A program made the translations under genes and the position numbers. The notes under the pieces are model-generated. The model worked only from the letters and a program-made list of their open reading frames with translations. It did no database searches and was not told the origin of the DNA. Source: an uncultured beta proteobacterium (GTDB lineage: Bacteria; Pseudomonadota; Gammaproteobacteria; Burkholderiales; Burkholderiaceae_C). Taken from it: DNA of 6,422 nucleotides. The DNA is taken from positions 1 through 6,422 of the forward strand of contig CAJBVC010000276.1 of the NCBI GenBank assembly GCA_903958915.1, read 5' to 3'. How positions within the stretch are numbered: position 1 is the first letter of the stretch; every line of letters begins with the position of its first letter. Positions 1-6,422 of this stretch are shown here, in pieces.

Positions 1-420
1 ACCAACGGTGTGGTGGTTTCAGACATCACCCAGTTGCCACCCGTACTGCGCGACAGCGTTGTCTCACCGTCTTTGGGAAACGTCGTGACTGGCGGATTGA
101 GCGGCTTTGGTTTTGGTGCCGATGGAGCTGGCAATATCGACACCCTCACGATAGATGGAACGACATACACCTACAACCCAGCGGGAGCGGGCGCAGTGAC
201 CGTTTCGGGCACGAACCGAAGTGTGTTCGAGACCGCCGACAACACGCTCACCATCAACACACTCAAGGGCGGCAAGTTTGTCATCAACCTTGACAGCGGC
301 GACTACAACTACACCGCATCTCCAACCATTTCGTCGCAACAGCAAGAGTCTGTTGGATTCTCTGTTCGCGACAGGGATGGCGATGGCGCAAATGCCCAAT
401 TGACCATCAATGTCAATCCG
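1..420 (+). other. T1SS-143-type adhesin repeat domain (partial)
   Basis: Encodes a glycine-rich segment with the pattern typical of the repeat found in giant type I secreted adhesins: a GFGADGAG loop, then TLTIDGTTYTYNP, then a strand pair (TLTINTLKGGKFVINLDSGDYN), and a closing VRDRDGDGANAQLTINV. The last motif resembles the calcium-binding DxDGD closure of these Ig-like/VCBS-type units. It is probably the last copy of a tandem array that continues upstream. The family assignment is from motif memory, not a profile search. Confidence 0.65.
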
Positions 421-3400
421 CCACCGGCTGCACCTCCAGTGGCCGTCAACGTCATTACGGTCAGCAGTCCGACCCAGGTTGAAGGCACCTCCCTCAGCTA
501 CTCCGTTAGTCTGTCGCTCATGACCAGTGGTACCACCACGTTCGCCTACGCTCTTGGGGGCGGGACTGCAGCCGCCACGGATTACGGCACCCCTGCCTTC
601 TCCAATGGAGTGACACTCAATGCTGGCATTTTGACGGTTCCGTCAGGTGTCAGCAGTTTTACAGTGACGTTGCCAACGACCGTCGACACTGTCGACGAAA
701 CAAACGAAACCATACCGCTAACTATCGGTGGTGTGACCGGCACAGGGACCATTACCGACAATGATGGGCCAGGCATTTCCATTGACAACGTGACCGTGAA
801 CGAAGGTGCAGGGACGGCTAGCTTCACCGTGACACTTTCAGCCGCATCGGTGCAGCCCATAACTGTGGACTACAGCACCAGCAACAACTCGGCGACAGCC
901 CCGGGCGACTACACCGCCATTGCAGCTACAACACTGACATTTGCTCCTGGTGAAACCAGCAAGACAATCACAGTCAGTATTGCGGATGATTCTATCGTTG
1001 AGTCCAATGAGAACTTCAGGGTAGACCTCTCCAATGCCACAAACGCATCGATAACAGACAACCGCGGCACAGGCACTATCATTGACAACGACACACCAGT
1101 CACACCCACACTGAGTGTCTCGAACCCAACCGTGGCAGAGGCGGCTGGCTTCGCTGTATTCACCGTCAGTCTTTCCAATACAAGCGCCACTGCTACAACT
1201 TTCAATCTGGCACTCGCAAACGGAACGGCTACCGGATCAGGGACTGATTATGGTTCTGGCACTGCCACCAATCTGCAAATTTCGACCGACGGTGGAACAA
1301 CTTGGACGAACGCGACCGCTGCAACCATTGCTGCCGGGCAAACCTCGGTGCAGGTTCGCACCCCGATCACGCAGGATACGCTGGACGAAGTCAATGAAAC
1401 CTTCACTCTGACAGCGACGAGAACCGCCGGCACCACGACCAATGCAAGCGCGGTGGGTACGGCGACCATCACAGACGATGACGCAACTCCAACGATCTCG
1501 ATCAACGACGTTTCAGTGAATGAAAGCGCGGGTACCGCGAGCTTTACTGTGACTTTGTCAGCGGCATCGGGACAAACCGTATCGGTCGGCTACAACACCA
1601 GCAACGGTGAAGCTGTCGCTGGCTCAGACTACACCAGTAAAACAGGCACAGTGACTTTTGCGCCTGGTGAGACCACCAAGACGATCACGGTTACCATCGC
1701 TGATGATGCTCTCATTGAAGTATCAGAGACCTTCAATGTCAACCTTACAACGCCCGTCAATGCGACCATTGCAGACAACCTGGGAGTGGGCACGATTGTT
1801 GACAACGAGACCTCGACAGCAGCACGTGTGACGCTAAGCGTCGCGGACGTCCAGCACTGGACGTTCAACGAGGCAAGTGGCACCACGACGACAAACATTT
1901 ACCCCACCGCAGATCAAACAGGCACCCTGACGGACGCGACTGCCGGTGGTACCAACCTGGCTCCGGTGTTCACAACTGGCCACGCGGGTACCGGACTCCA
2001 ATTCAACGGCATTGGCCAGTCTGGAAGTGGCAACAGTGGTACCAGGGATGGCGGATATGTAGCACTTGCCGCAAGTGTCACCGACCCCCTTATCGGTGGG
2101 ACCTCCAACACCGGTAGCGCCAGCCTCGCCTTCTGGATCAGGACCCAGCAGGTTGGAGGGACCATTGGGTGGGACTCTCCGAGCGTGATCGGTATGGAAA
2201 ACAACGGTGGCACCGTTGACGTGCAATGGGGATTCATCAACAGCACGGGGCGCATCGGGTTCGGCATGCAAAATATCGCGGGTGTAATGAGCGCCAACCC
2301 GATCAATGACAACCTGTGGCACCAAGTCACGATCAACCATAACTTCAGCTCAGGTGCCACCGAAATCTGGGTCGATGGGGTCCTGAGCGGCAGCGGAACG
2401 GTTGCGGCCGGCGTCACCGGTTTGCCCAACAAGTTCCTCGGCCTGGGTGTCACGGCCGACGACGGCGCAACGACCGACCGCTACTTGAATGCAACGCTCG
2501 ACGATGTGCGTATTTACGACCGCACCCTCACTGCAGCCCAAGTGCAATCGATCTACACGGTGGAGAACAACAACCTCGGTGCTAACGCCGTGATCGACAA
2601 CGATGGAGGTGCCGAGCGTTTCACCATTACTGCTACCAACGCAATCAGCGTCTCCGTTTCCGGCGCCCCTGTCGGTTCTGTGATCGGCGATGGTGTTGGT
2701 GGCCACTCGGTGACCATCGCAAGCGCGGGTCAAGTCGTCGACGTAACCGGTTGGACGCACTCCGAAATGACCGTCAGAAGTCTGGGTGCCGGGGTTTCTG
2801 CCATGCTGGAAGTGACTGCAACGGGCGCTGGCACACTGAATACCGTGACCGAGTATGTCAATGTCGCCACAGCGGCCAGCGTGTTCAACGGCACAGGAGG
2901 CACAGGGACGGCGGGCGCCGACTACTTTGGCCCTGGTTCCGGCAACGAGAACATATCGGCAGGCGGCGGCGACGACCGCATCTATGGCGGTGCCGGCGAC
3001 GACACCATAGACGCCGGAGCGGGCGACAACTTCATTTCGGGAGGCGCAGGCAACGACAACATCACGTTAGGAACCGGTGCAAATGTATTGAAGTGGAGCC
3101 TTGCAGACGCTGGTACCACGGTTGCACCCGCCGCCGATGTGGTCACCGGATTCACGAACGCCTCTGTGGCATCTGGTGGCGACATTCTCGATCTGCGCGA
3201 CCTGCTACAGGGTGAGAACCATGACACAGGCATCGGCAACTTGAGCAACTACCTGCATTTTGAGAAATCTGGCACCAATACCATCGTCCACATCAGCAGC
3301 ACTGGCGGGTTTACTGGCGGCGTATACGTCTCTGGAAAGGACGACCAGACGATCACGCTCAACAACATTGATTTGACGCTTGCCGGCAATGATCAGGCCA

Positions 3401-3444
3401 TCATTCTGGATCTTTTGAACAAGAAGATTTTGGGTGTCGACTAG
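1..3444 (+). CDS. LapA-like RTX adhesin, C-terminal part (5' partial)
   Basis: This is the C-terminal part of a large repetitive surface adhesin exported by a type I secretion system and probably held in the outer membrane as a biofilm adhesin. The frame is open to the left edge (Thr-Asn-Gly precede the GTG at 10), so that GTG is internal and the true start lies upstream. Numbering residues from the GTG, the order is: T1SS-143-like repeat (1-137), four Calx-beta domains (147-600), LamG (614-849), a beta-rich spacer (868-957), RTX nonapeptides (975-1028) and a secretion target region (1029-1144) ending at TAG. I see no cysteine, as is usual for secreted RTX adhesins. Asp-rich DND/DxDxD motifs suggest calcium binding. 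The convergent lapG-lapD pair supports LapA-type control. The N-terminal retention module and LapG cleavage site are outside the window. The ligand is unknown; LamG suggests a glycan or protein surface. Confidence 0.93.
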   Translation, partial: TNGVVVSDITQLPPVLRDSVVSPSLGNVVTGGLSGFGFGADGAGNIDTLTIDGTTYTYNPAGAGAVTVSGTNRSVFETADNTLTINTLKGGKFVINLDSGDYNYTASPTISSQQQESVGFSVRDRDGDGANAQLTINVNPPPAAPPVAVNVITVSSPTQVEGTSLSYSVSLSLMTSGTTTFAYALGGGTAAATDYGTPAFSNGVTLNAGILTVPSGVSSFTVTLPTTVDTVDETNETIPLTIGGVTGTGTITDNDGPGISIDNVTVNEGAGTASFTVTLSAASVQPITVDYSTSNNSATAPGDYTAIAATTLTFAPGETSKTITVSIADDSIVESNENFRVDLSNATNASITDNRGTGTIIDNDTPVTPTLSVSNPTVAEAAGFAVFTVSLSNTSATATTFNLALANGTATGSGTDYGSGTATNLQISTDGGTTWTNATAATIAAGQTSVQVRTPITQDTLDEVNETFTLTATRTAGTTTNASAVGTATITDDDATPTISINDVSVNESAGTASFTVTLSAASGQTVSVGYNTSNGEAVAGSDYTSKTGTVTFAPGETTKTITVTIADDALIEVSETFNVNLTTPVNATIADNLGVGTIVDNETSTAARVTLSVADVQHWTFNEASGTTTTNIYPTADQTGTLTDATAGGTNLAPVFTTGHAGTGLQFNGIGQSGSGNSGTRDGGYVALAASVTDPLIGGTSNTGSASLAFWIRTQQVGGTIGWDSPSVIGMENNGGTVDVQWGFINSTGRIGFGMQNIAGVMSANPINDNLWHQVTINHNFSSGATEIWVDGVLSGSGTVAAGVTGLPNKFLGLGVTADDGATTDRYLNATLDDVRIYDRTLTAAQVQSIYTVENNNLGANAVIDNDGGAERFTITATNAISVSVSGAPVGSVIGDGVGGHSVTIASAGQVVDVTGWTHSEMTVRSLGAGVSAMLEVTATGAGTLNTVTEYVNVATAASVFNGTGGTGTAGADYFGPGSGNENISAGGGDDRIYGGAGDDTIDAGAGDNFISGGAGNDNITLGTGANVLKWSLADAGTTVAPAADVVTGFTNASVASGGDILDLRDLLQGENHDTGIGNLSNYLHFEKSGTNTIVHISSTGGFTGGVYVSGKDDQTITLNNIDLTLAGNDQAIILDLLNKKILGVD
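448..1809 (+). repeat. Four tandem Calx-beta domains
   Basis: Four beta-sandwich repeats of about 105-125 residues lie at 448-765, 772-1092, 1108-1482 and 1492-1809. Each opens with a VxE/NE strand (such as VNEGAGTASFTVTLS), passes through a DYT or DYG turn and an E/D-rich VDETNE/IVESNE strand, and closes with GTI.DND, DDD or DNE. This is the Calx-beta signature, a fold that binds calcium between domains and rigidifies adhesin stalks. Copies 2 and 4 are about 60% identical by hand count. Copies 1 and 3 share a different pattern (TTF..AL..GTA, TDYG, DTxDExNET). The DNA of copies 2 and 4 differs at many synonymous positions, so the duplication is not recent. Confidence 0.85.
1849..2556 (+). other. 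LamG / concanavalin A-like domain in the adhesin
   Basis: Residues about 614-849 match the LamG/LamG-like jellyroll pattern: an opening HWTFNEASGTT, an AFWIRTQQ strand, NLWHQVTINHN followed by TEIWVDGVLSGSGT, and the characteristic closing ATLDDVRIYDRTLTAAQVQSIY. Domains of this kind often bind carbohydrate or extracellular protein, so this is the best candidate for the ligand-binding module near the C-terminus of the adhesin. The ligand cannot be told from sequence. The segment sits between Calx-beta 4 and the RTX block and is followed by a Calx-beta-like closing motif (AVIDNDGG, 2587-2610). Confidence 0.85.
2932..3093 (+). repeat. RTX calcium-binding nonapeptide repeats
   Basis: Consecutive nine-residue units follow the GGxGxDxUx pattern: PGSGNENIS, AGGGDDRIY, GGAGDDTID, AGAGDNFIS, GGAGNDNIT and a degenerate last unit, LGTGANVLK. 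RTX repeats fold into a calcium-loaded parallel beta-roll after secretion and drive folding of the C-terminus outside the cell. The block is short, with about five good units, as is common at the C-terminus of LapA-type adhesins. Confidence 0.93.
3094..3441 (+). other. Type I secretion C-terminal target region
   Basis: The last 116 residues follow the pattern of the C-terminal target domain of RTX adhesins (VCA0849-type subclass). An aspartate-centred DVVTGFT segment and DILDLRDLLQGE precede NYLHFEKSGTNTIVHIS, and the tail runs ITLNNIDLTLAGNDQAI to ILDLLNKKILGVD. The uncleaved secretion signal read by the ABC transporter/membrane-fusion complex is expected in the extreme C-terminus. No transporter genes lie in the window. 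Confidence 0.8.
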
Positions 3445-3455
3445 TCTCGCGGCAA

Positions 3456-3497
3456 GTTACAAGCTTTGTTCAGCACTGGGCTGACGAAGCTTGTGAC
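3456..3497. terminator. Convergent hairpin, probable bidirectional terminator
   Basis: The left arm 3456-3474 pairs with the right arm 3480-3497 across a 5-base loop (ACTGG). The stem is about 18 base pairs, with one bulged T and two G-T wobbles, and has the core ACAAGCTT/AAGCTTGT. It lies in the 66-bp gap between the adhesin stop (3444) and the lapD stop (3511), where both transcripts must end. Neither side has a clear T-run, so it is not a textbook intrinsic terminator. It may act with Rho, or protect both 3' ends. Confidence 0.6.
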
Positions 3498-3510
3498 CCG
3501 ATGCGATGTC

Positions 3511-5427
3511 CTATTGCGGCTCTTTCACCGCCGGCCCCGTCGCGCCATCAAACCCAACGCCAGACAGCGCCAATAGCTCGGCTTCACTCGCCACACCCTC
3601 GGCAATCACCTGCAAACCAATGCCGTGCGCAATGGTGGAGAGGCCTTTGAGGAAGGCCTGATTGCCGGGGTTGGCATCCAACCCTCGAATGAAACTGGCG
3701 TCCACCTTGAGGTAATCCAGACCCAGATCGTGCAGACGGCCGATTTCACTGAATTGCCTACCAAAGTGCTCTACACCGAGTTTGCAGCCCAGGTCACGCA
3801 GATCCCTGCACAGCGCGGTAAAGGCATCGAAATGGGTGAGCACGCCCGACTCAGCCACTTCAAGCCAGAGTCGCGGTGTTCCCGCTCGCTGTTTGAGCAA
3901 GTGCGTGAGCTTGGTTCGAAACTCTGGCAAACCCAGCGAACTGGCAGATAGGTTGATGGCCAGTCCAGCCAGGGCCGGTTTGGCCTCCAATTCGTCGAGT
4001 CCCAACGCCACCGCCGCCAGGTCCAACTGCGGAGTCAGTCGCAGCCGTTCCGCCTGCGGCAAAAATCGTCCCGCCGGTTGCCATTCGCCGTTCTCGTCAA
4101 ACATCAGCCGCAGAGGACACTCGCGGTGGATGAGCGCACCCTGCAAGGAGGCAACTGGAAAAGACACCAGGCGCACCCAGCGTTGCTCCAGCGCCCGCTG
4201 AATCAGTTTGGTCCACTCTTCGGAGCTCTTGGGCGCATCGTCCCCGTGGCGCATATCCACAATGCGCAATCCATTGCGCCCTTCGGACTCCACGCCCGCC
4301 AGCGCAGCATCCACCTGCGCCAAAATCGTGCCCACTTCAATGCCGCGAGGAAAATGCCCGCAGCCCAACCAGGTGCTCGGCTTGTCCGGCATGAAGCTTG
4401 CCGCTACCTGGGTGAGGGATTGCAGCAGCTTTTCGGCTGCTTCTTGCGGAGCGGCCAATGCAGGCACCAGCAATGCAAAGTCTGCACCGTTCAGACGAGC
4501 GGCCATGGCATCGGGAAACTGCTCCGCTGCTTTGGTCAGTGCGCCACCATAGGTGCGCAACAAATCATCCGTTGCGTTGCGTCCCAGCGCCTGGTTCACT
4601 GTGGCCAGATTGGCCAAGCGGGCAATGAACACCGCGCCGCCGGTAGAGTCATCGGCATCCACGGTCTCACGCAATCGTGCCATGAAGTAGGTGCGATTCG
4701 CCAAACCCGTCAAGGTGTCGCAATTGGCCTGGCGACGCACCGTCTCCAATCGCTCCGCCTCTTCGTCAAACATCGACTTCAGGCGCCCCACCGTCGCATT
4801 CATAGCGATGGCCAGTTGCCGCAGTTCAGGCACCTTGGGCACCTCAATGGTGACAAAACGACGCTGCGTGATGGCTTTCGCCTGCTCAATGACCGAATTG
4901 AGCGGACGCCGCAGCCTGCGCAATACCATGGACCCCAGGTACCCCCCCACCATTCCCGCCAAAGACAGCGCAAGCACCATTTCATAGGCGCTTTTCCAAA
5001 GCGCGCCATACGCAAACCGGCTGTGGCTCACCAGGGTCACGGTACCAAACTGCTTCCAGCCACTGCTGATCTGCGCTTGCCCGGGGTCGGCCACAATGGG
5101 TAGTGCATGCGCGAACCAGGCCGGTGCATCCAGATGGCCCGGTTCTGCAACGCGCTCGGTAATCAACTGCCCCTTGGGGTCCGTCACGCGGATCAGCTCA
5201 TAGTGGCCAGCATCAAACAGGGAGGCAACCACCAGTTCCACCATCACCGCGTCCGGATTGCCCTGGCTCAAGGAAAGTGCCAATGCCGTGGCGTTGTCGG
5301 TGTTCTTAATGGAGAGTTGTGACTCCAGGTAGCTTCTTGCACTCAGAAGCGATGCCACCAGGCTTCCGGCCAACGCCAGGAGCATGCTGATGATGATGGC
5401 CAGCCAAAGCTGTCGGTACATGGACAT
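3511..5427 (-). CDS. lapD: LapD-like c-di-GMP receptor (HAMP, degenerate GGDEF and EAL)
   Basis: Inner-membrane receptor of 638 residues that signals cytoplasmic c-di-GMP to the periplasmic protease LapG. Order: membrane segment about 8-30; periplasmic LapD/MoxY-type domain 31-148, with SGWKQFG at 122-128 whose Trp124 matches the conserved LapG-contacting Trp (W125 in P. fluorescens LapD); second membrane segment 150-170; HAMP and linker 171-232; GGDEF 236-390; EAL 405-638. Both catalytic domains look inactive. The GGDEF motif reads NGADF (313-317), EAL reads ECP (436-438), the DDFG loop reads EHFG (553-556), and the closing QG is replaced by TG (630-631). Arg440, Asn492, Glu523, Lys574 and Glu610 are kept, which fits binding without hydrolysis. 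The ATG at 5427 has AGAGGA 7 bases upstream. The gene starts 25 bp after lapG, so the two are probably cotranscribed. An active enzyme is unlikely. Confidence 0.92.
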   Translation of the reverse strand: MSMYRQLWLAIIISMLLALAGSLVASLLSARSYLESQLSIKNTDNATALALSLSQGNPDAVMVELVVASLFDAGHYELIRVTDPKGQLITERVAEPGHLDAPAWFAHALPIVADPGQAQISSGWKQFGTVTLVSHSRFAYGALWKSAYEMVLALSLAGMVGGYLGSMVLRRLRRPLNSVIEQAKAITQRRFVTIEVPKVPELRQLAIAMNATVGRLKSMFDEEAERLETVRRQANCDTLTGLANRTYFMARLRETVDADDSTGGAVFIARLANLATVNQALGRNATDDLLRTYGGALTKAAEQFPDAMAARLNGADFALLVPALAAPQEAAEKLLQSLTQVAASFMPDKPSTWLGCGHFPRGIEVGTILAQVDAALAGVESEGRNGLRIVDMRHGDDAPKSSEEWTKLIQRALEQRWVRLVSFPVASLQGALIHRECPLRLMFDENGEWQPAGRFLPQAERLRLTPQLDLAAVALGLDELEAKPALAGLAINLSASSLGLPEFRTKLTHLLKQRAGTPRLWLEVAESGVLTHFDAFTALCRDLRDLGCKLGVEHFGRQFSEIGRLHDLGLDYLKVDASFIRGLDANPGNQAFLKGLSTIAHGIGLQVIAEGVASEAELLALSGVGFDGATGPAVKEPQ

Positions 5428-5434
5428 GGTCAGT

Positions 5435-5440
5435 TCCTCT
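5435..5440 (-). promoter_or_regulatory. Ribosome binding site of lapD
   Basis: On the minus strand AGAGGA lies 7 bases before the ATG at 5427, which supports that start over the second in-frame ATG at 5421. The site falls inside the 25-bp lapG-lapD gap, so lapD has its own translation signal. Confidence 0.7.
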
Positions 5441-5452
5441 CGTTACAGCAGT

Positions 5453-6142
5453 TCATTCAAAGCCCTCGGTTCGGGCTCGTTTAAGCAAATCTTCCCAGCG
5501 TGACATGCGTCCGACTCCAGCGGCCGGATTCGCCTCCCTGCCTGAAGTTCCGTTAAAAACGCCCTCGCTGTTAAAGCTAAACACCGGCACCAGGTCTGTG
5601 CGGCGCGAAGCAGGCCGAATATCGCCCACCAGGTTGTCCATGACCAATGGTTCTGCGTCGGGTTGCGCGTAGTAGGCCAGCACCATGTGGGCCTGGCTCG
5701 GGGCCGCATCAGCAGACCCGGTCTTGAGCCGGACATAGATCAAACGCAACTTTTCTGGCGCAACGCCCATTTCCCTGAGCGTGTAGTACTTCGCAATTGC
5801 AAAATCCTCGCAGTCACCCGATCCTTTGCCAATCGACTCCATCGGCGTAGCCCAGTAGTCTGGCTGCCCCCAGACCACGGCGTCTTCCCCGAAAAGCACC
5901 TGGCGATTGAAGAAATCGTTGGTACGCTTGAGCCGATCGTTGTCCTGGGAACTGGCGAGGTTGGTAATCAATGTTCGCCAGCCCGTAAATTTTGGCGCCG
6001 GTCCGGCACCCCAGCGCTCGGTCAGAGTTGCCAGCAAACGATCGAAGTTGGCGGCACCGTGGGACGCAAGCGCCATGCATAACCCCGCTAGCAATAGCCC
6101 CATGGATACTTTCCAGCGTCGCGAAACCGAGCAGCCCTGCAT
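5453..6142 (-). CDS. lapG: LapG-like periplasmic adhesin protease (transglutaminase-like)
   Basis: Periplasmic calcium-dependent cysteine protease of the bacterial transglutaminase-like family (BTLCP), which cuts LapA-type adhesins behind their retention module. From the ATG at 6142 it has 229 residues, close to family length. The N-terminus is a signal peptide: basic SRRWK, then hydrophobic MGLLLAGLCMALA, with cleavage likely after ALA (residue 26). The triad is complete: Cys111 in GSGDCEDFA, His152 in QAHMVLAYY and Asp169 in LVMDNLVGD, matching C135/H172/D189 of P. fluorescens LapG. Asp110 and Glu112 beside the Cys fit the known calcium site. An in-frame GTG at 6157 would add five residues, but its upstream GGTGGG is directly adjacent; the same G-rich stretch (6153-6158) is 10 bases from the ATG, so I prefer 6142. 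The ATG at 6103 would lose the basic n-region. It precedes lapD in one operon, so protease and receptor are made together. Confidence 0.92.
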   Translation of the reverse strand: MQGCSVSRRWKVSMGLLLAGLCMALASHGAANFDRLLATLTERWGAGPAPKFTGWRTLITNLASSQDNDRLKRTNDFFNRQVLFGEDAVVWGQPDYWATPMESIGKGSGDCEDFAIAKYYTLREMGVAPEKLRLIYVRLKTGSADAAPSQAHMVLAYYAQPDAEPLVMDNLVGDIRPASRRTDLVPVFSFNSEGVFNGTSGREANPAAGVGRMSRWEDLLKRARTEGFE

Positions 6143-6157
6143 GGTCAGCAAACCCAC

Positions 6158-6422
6158 CCCACCAGAGCCAAACTACTTCTCACGTCCTGGACCTTTCTCC
6201 AAACCCTATGCAACCCGCCCACCATCGCCACAGCCGAACTGAGGGGCATGATCAAAGCGTAATAGCGCACGCCTCAGATTAGCACATTGCGCACATTTTC
6301 CAGGAGTCGGCCTCGCGCAGGGCGACAATTCAGCGCACGAATCCTTTCGCCAACAGGCTACACTTGCTTCCCCATCGGATTGATTTGCGCATCTGCGAAT
6401 CTTGTTTGTCCAACCTGTGCCG
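6158..6422. other. Region upstream of the lapG-lapD operon, no clear gene
   Basis: I see no convincing coding sequence here in any frame. It should contain the promoter of lapG-lapD on the minus strand. TAATCT (minus strand, around 6276-6281) resembles a -10 box, but no good -35 box lies at the right distance, so I do not call a promoter. The stretch holds a 7-base direct repeat GCACATT at 6282-6288 and 6291-6297, and repeated GCGCAC at 6265, 6289 and 6333. A minus-strand frame open from the right edge to a TAG at 6358-6360 could be the last 20 codons of an upstream gene, but it is too short to judge. Confidence 0.4.

Noticed and set aside
10..12. GTG at 10 as the start of the adhesin
   Set aside because: The frame is open to the window edge, the protein begins in the middle of an adhesin repeat and no signal for translation start is visible; the gene is 5' partial.
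1834..2453. Two overlapping minus-strand open frames (168 and 179 codons) opposite the LamG region
   Set aside because: They lie opposite a clear LamG domain, overlap each other and show no domain or start signal; shadows of the adhesin frame.
2932..3093. RTX block as a DNA-level tandem repeat or CRISPR-like array
   Set aside because: The 27-base periodicity comes from the encoded nonapeptides, and the DNA units differ; there are no conserved repeats with unique spacers.
4078..5103. A 341-codon open frame on the plus strand inside lapD
   Set aside because: It is antisense to a well-supported lapD. The translation is rich in His, Gln and Arg with no recognisable domain, as expected of a shadow frame in GC-rich DNA.
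5907..6282. Plus-strand open frames across the lapG start and leader
   Set aside because: Mostly antisense to lapG, Pro/Ser-rich, with no start signal or domain; considered non-coding.
6358..6420. Possible C-terminus of an upstream minus-strand gene ending GKQV-stop
   Set aside because: Only 20 codons are visible and nothing in them is recognisable; an open run this short is expected by chance.

Overview
The window carries the distal end of a large RTX/LapA-type adhesin gene and, converging on it, a two-gene lapG-lapD operon. Together these are the adhesin, protease and c-di-GMP receptor parts of a Lap-type biofilm adhesion switch. GC-rich coding, the codon usage and the form of the LapD and LapG proteins suggest a betaproteobacterium, probably Burkholderiales/Comamonadaceae-like. 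That placement is an impression from reading, not a database result.

Layout. Positions 1-3444 (+) hold the C-terminal ~1147 codons of the adhesin, open at the left edge. In order it has a T1SS-143-like repeat, four Calx-beta domains, a LamG (concanavalin-like) domain, a beta-rich spacer, a short RTX nonapeptide block and a type I secretion C-terminal target region. The 66-bp convergent gap (3445-3510) holds a long, near-perfect hairpin that probably serves as a shared terminator. Positions 3511-5427 (-) are lapD, a membrane protein with a LapD/MoxY-type periplasmic domain, HAMP, and degenerate GGDEF and EAL domains. Positions 5453-6142 (-) are lapG, a periplasmic transglutaminase-like cysteine protease with its Cys-His-Asp triad intact, 25 bp upstream of lapD. 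Positions 6158-6422 have no convincing gene; they are the leader of the lapG-lapD operon and contain some short repeats.

How the genes work together (established for Pseudomonas fluorescens LapA/LapD/LapG; inferred here). With c-di-GMP bound to its cytoplasmic EAL domain, LapD holds LapG at the periplasmic face. The adhesin then stays anchored in the outer membrane through its N-terminal retention module and the cell sticks. When c-di-GMP falls, LapG is released, cuts the adhesin near its N-terminus and frees it from the cell. The cleavage site and retention module would lie upstream of this window. The type I secretion genes (lapB/C/E-like) are also not present here.

The system is a known one. 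The less ordinary points are the A-B-A-B order of the Calx-beta domains, a LamG domain that looks inserted in or next to a Calx-beta unit, the strong convergent hairpin, and the particular substitutions in LapD's GGDEF and EAL motifs.
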